Below, in pieces: positions 5,772-7,610 of a stretch of DNA of 7,610 nt. The DNA comes from CAZUXY01 sp964624235. GTDB taxonomy: Bacteria; Spirochaetota; UBA4802; UBA5368. Numbering within the stretch: the first letter of the stretch is position 1; every line of letters begins with the position of its first letter. Location of the stretch: the NCBI GenBank assembly GCA_964624235.1, contig CAZUXY010000103.1, positions 1-7,610 of the forward strand. The letters run 5' to 3'. A program made the position numbers and the translations under genes. The notes under the pieces are model-generated. The model saw only the letters and a list, made by a program, of their open reading frames with translations. It was not told where the DNA came from and made no database searches.

Positions 5772-5833
5772 GGCCGAAGGTGCCGACGGCCGAAGGTGCC
5801 GACGGCCGCAGGTGCCGACGGCCCACAGGTGCG
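5772..5833. repeat. 16-bp GC-rich tandem repeat, three copies plus a degenerate fourth
   Basis: The unit GGCCGAAGGTGCCGAC occurs at 5772-5787 and 5788-5803 exactly, at 5804-5819 with one change, and in decayed form at 5820-5833. It begins three bases after the nitroreductase stop. Each junction makes the palindrome CGGCCG, so the array can form stacked hairpins with GGCCG/CGGCC stems. The period is not a multiple of three, which argues against coding. It may stabilise the 3' end or help terminate, but no T-tract follows. Confidence 0.85.
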
Positions 5834-5909
5834 TTACATCTCCCCTTGGAGTTTAATAATAACCACACGACGGCGTTTTCCGCCCGCAGTCCGCTCGGCC
5901 GAATATCGG

Positions 5910-5938
5910 TTGCCTTACGAAGCCATCAGTGCAATAAT
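5910..5938 (+). promoter_or_regulatory. Sigma70-like promoter for the membrane protein gene
   Basis: TTGCCT (5910-5915) and AATAAT (5933-5938) are separated by 17 bases. They match four of six and five of six consensus bases. The predicted transcript would begin near 5945, giving a leader of about 40 bases before the ATG at 5984. This supports that start over upstream ones. Confidence 0.5.
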
Positions 5939-5983
5939 CTCAGCAGTTTTTCGGCGCGGATAAAATTTTTCGTGGTGGGTTCC

Positions 5984-7099
5984 ATGAAACATATACTGTT
6001 CACGTTCGCGAAGGAGTTTGAGGCTGATATAAAGAATATTCCCGCTCATATCGAACGCAGGGAGTCGCGAAAGGCGGCGGTATTTCTTGTCGCCTTCGGC
6101 ATTGTCTTCGCCGGTATTCCCCTGGGGACCCTTGTCTGGACGCTCACGACCGGCCGGTTCGTCCCCATGATCCTGTCGGTGGCGATTCCCTTTCCCCTGA
6201 TCGGCTTTGCCGTGCTGATCTACGGGATCAACCTGGGCGTTAAAAGGACCGTAATCGACATAGGTCACGACGAGGTGCGGGTCAACCATGTGACGCTTTT
6301 TAAAAAGATTTCATGGACGGAGCCCCGTATGCACTACCGCGGCGTACTGCTCGCGCAGCGCGCGCGGGGCGACCGGTATTACCACACCGTAACCCTAAAT
6401 CATGACCGCGAGGACCGCCGCGTGGAGCTGGCGGTCTACATGGCCGGCCTGGTTCCCGAACCCTACGTGCGGGAGAAGTGGGAGGAGTACAGCCGGCGGC
6501 TTGATCTTCCCGCCATGAGGGAAAGCGCCGGCGGCGTGACCGAACGGCCCCCTGAGCACCTCGATACCCCCCTGCGGGACCTGCCCGCGGACGGCACCGC
6601 CGACACGACGGTCCCCGCACCGCCGGCCGGGATCGCGGTCGTCTCTTCCGGCGGTCACGAAGAACTGCTCGTCACCGTGAAAAGAACCCTGCGGCCGCGA
6701 CTGGCTGTTCCGCTGCTCATCTCGGCCTTTATGATATGGATCGGTTTCTACTCACGGGAAGACCCGTCCCTGAATTTCATCGTCGCCGGTTCGGCCGGGG
6801 CGCTTCTGGGGGCATGGGTCGTTGTCTACACCCTCTTCGACCTCCTCACGACCCAGAGCCTGCGCTTTATACAGGACCGTATCACCCTTTCCAGGAAAAC
6901 CTTCGGCGGATACGTTTTCGCGAAAAGTCTCTATGCCGGCGAGGTCAGGGAGGTGCGTATCGACAAGGGGACAGTGCACCGGGTCGACGCCGTCATCATC
7001 GAGACCGCCGAAAGGATGCTGCAGGCGGGCCATGACCTTCCCCCCGAAACCCTGCGCTGGATGAGGGACTTCATCGAAAGAAAGATCAGGGCCACATGA
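5984..7099 (+). CDS. Inner-membrane protein with two repeated TM-pair/PH-like halves
   Basis: The protein has 371 residues. The frame is open upstream to 5780, but that part crosses the 16-bp tandem repeat and the promoter. I therefore chose the ATG at 5984 (MKHILFTFAKEF), although its ribosome site (GGTGGG) is weak. Two membrane helices at about 31-54 and 60-84 are followed by a beta-rich segment to about 150 (VIDIGHDEVRVNHVTLFKKISW...). A Pro/Ala/Asp-rich linker (about 175-215) leads to a second pair of helices (about 238-257 and 263-288) and another beta segment ending in a short helix (LRFIQDRITLSRKTFGG ... LPPETLRWMRDFIERK). The two halves share layout more than sequence. The beta segments look like bacterial PH-like domains found in uncharacterised membrane proteins. 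No catalytic motif is seen and the function is unknown. It converges on the phosphatase-like gene with a 10-bp gap. Confidence 0.75.
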   Translation: MKHILFTFAKEFEADIKNIPAHIERRESRKAAVFLVAFGIVFAGIPLGTLVWTLTTGRFVPMILSVAIPFPLIGFAVLIYGINLGVKRTVIDIGHDEVRVNHVTLFKKISWTEPRMHYRGVLLAQRARGDRYYHTVTLNHDREDRRVELAVYMAGLVPEPYVREKWEEYSRRLDLPAMRESAGGVTERPPEHLDTPLRDLPADGTADTTVPAPPAGIAVVSSGGHEELLVTVKRTLRPRLAVPLLISAFMIWIGFYSREDPSLNFIVAGSAGALLGAWVVVYTLFDLLTTQSLRFIQDRITLSRKTFGGYVFAKSLYAGEVREVRIDKGTVHRVDAVIIETAERMLQAGHDLPPETLRWMRDFIERKIRAT

Positions 7100-7109
7100 C
7101 CGGGCGGGA

Positions 7110-7610
7110 CTATCCGACTTTCTTTTTCATACAGACGAGGGCGATGTCCTTTAGAAACTGGGAGTAGTTGGCGAACTCGTACATCGAGTCGGCGAGCGCA
7201 TGGGCAATTTCCCTGGATCCAAGGTCTTTCGCCGCCGCCAGTCCCTGCACCAGACGGCCCAGCTCGTAACTTTTCTTTTTATCTTCGGTCAGCACCGCCG
7301 TAACGCCTGATGAATGGTACAAAAGCACGTCGCCCGCGTCGAGCTTGAGGTGCATGTCTTTATAGACTATCCTCTTCGATAGTTCGCTTCCAATATCGGT
7401 TTTACCCAGGTTGACTACGTTCTTCTTCCGGCTGCTGTACAGCAGGGTGGCCACATCGCCGTAAGAAGAGAGCGTCACCAGGCCGCTGCGGACGTTTATG
7501 CTGTACACCGTGAGCGACATGAACCCCTGTATGCCCGAAACGATCTTGCCCACCCTGCCGACGATCTGCTCTATGAGCGCCGAGGGTACGGTGTTTTTCG
7601 CCGAGAGGGA
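7110..7610 (-). CDS. C-terminus of a SpoIIE/PP2C-type phosphatase domain protein, probably degenerate
   Basis: The 166 visible codons are open to the right edge, so the 5' part is missing; a GTG at 7551-7553 is internal, because the frame continues upstream. The pattern matches the end of SpoIIE/RsbU-type PP2C domains: FMSLTVYSINVRSGLVTLSSYGDVATLLY corresponds to the strand pair with the usual NAGHPP.LL. DAGDVLLYHSSGVTAVL corresponds to GDVLLLYSDGVTEA, and FLKDIALVCMKKK to the final DDITLLV strand. In this alignment the metal-binding Asp of the SDG motif is Ser (about residue 101) and the first Asp of DD is Lys (about 154). This suggests weak or no phosphatase activity. Such domains normally act on anti-sigma-factor antagonists or signalling partners. 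N-terminal sensor domains, if any, lie outside the window. Confidence 0.72.
   Translation of the reverse strand, partial: SLSAKNTVPSALIEQIVGRVGKIVSGIQGFMSLTVYSINVRSGLVTLSSYGDVATLLYSSRKKNVVNLGKTDIGSELSKRIVYKDMHLKLDAGDVLLYHSSGVTAVLTEDKKKSYELGRLVQGLAAAKDLGSREIAHALADSMYEFANYSQFLKDIALVCMKKKVG

Noticed and set aside
5772..5833. CRISPR-like array
   Set aside because: The units are contiguous 16-bp copies without spacers, and no cas gene is near.
4810..5868. Long minus-strand frame of 352 codons opposite the nitroreductase
   Set aside because: It is the antisense of a gene with eight ordered cysteines and an FMN motif. Its product is rich in His, Arg and Gly, as expected from GC-rich antisense codons.
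5780..5983. N-terminal extension of the membrane protein to a GTG at 5780
   Set aside because: It would translate the 16-bp tandem repeat, whose period is not a multiple of three, and the promoter. The segment has no ribosome site and low-complexity sequence, so the ATG at 5984 is better.

Overview
This is a bacterial chromosomal window (estimated by eye at about 55% G+C). It carries six well-supported protein-coding genes, one of them cut by the right edge, and a possible gene start cut by the left edge. I saw no tRNA, rRNA, CRISPR array, transposase or phage gene. Several encoded proteins have Sec-type signal peptides with AxA-like cleavage sites. A secreted TPR protein with a FlgO/CsgG-like domain and a SpoIIE-type phosphatase domain also appear. 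This fits a Gram-negative-type bacterium. A spirochaete or deltaproteobacterium-like lineage is my guess from gene style only, and no taxonomic marker is present.

Left part (1-3721, all minus strand). The far left holds a possible N-terminus preceded by an odd five-codon leader. Next is a small secreted protein made of two near-identical domains of 94 residues, with a likely terminator downstream. A 436-bp stretch without a gene follows (857-1292). Then comes a two-gene set: a secreted TPR protein (2267-3721) followed by a secreted Ntn-hydrolase of the penicillin acylase / C45 type (1293-2156). In the hydrolase the predicted nucleophile Cys29 sits exactly at the signal-peptide junction.

Middle (3722-5769). 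A 344-bp divergent intergenic region is rich in short perfect dyads and contains a run of ten C. It separates the TPR gene from a plus-strand TetR regulator. About 200 bp further on, across an intergenic inverted repeat, lies a fused 2[4Fe-4S] ferredoxin-nitroreductase. The regulator and flavoenzyme plausibly form one redox-response unit.

Right part (5770-7610). A 16-bp GC-rich tandem repeat and a good sigma70-like promoter precede an inner-membrane protein built of two repeated halves, each with two membrane helices and a PH-like beta domain. It converges, with a 10-bp gap, on the C-terminus of a SpoIIE/PP2C-type phosphatase domain. That domain seems to have lost two metal-binding aspartates.

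I see no complete known defence system or biosynthetic cluster. The best candidates for something undescribed are the duplicated secreted domain protein, the apparently degenerate phosphatase, the palindrome-dense divergent region, and the secreted hydrolase paired with a TPR lipid- or envelope-type protein.
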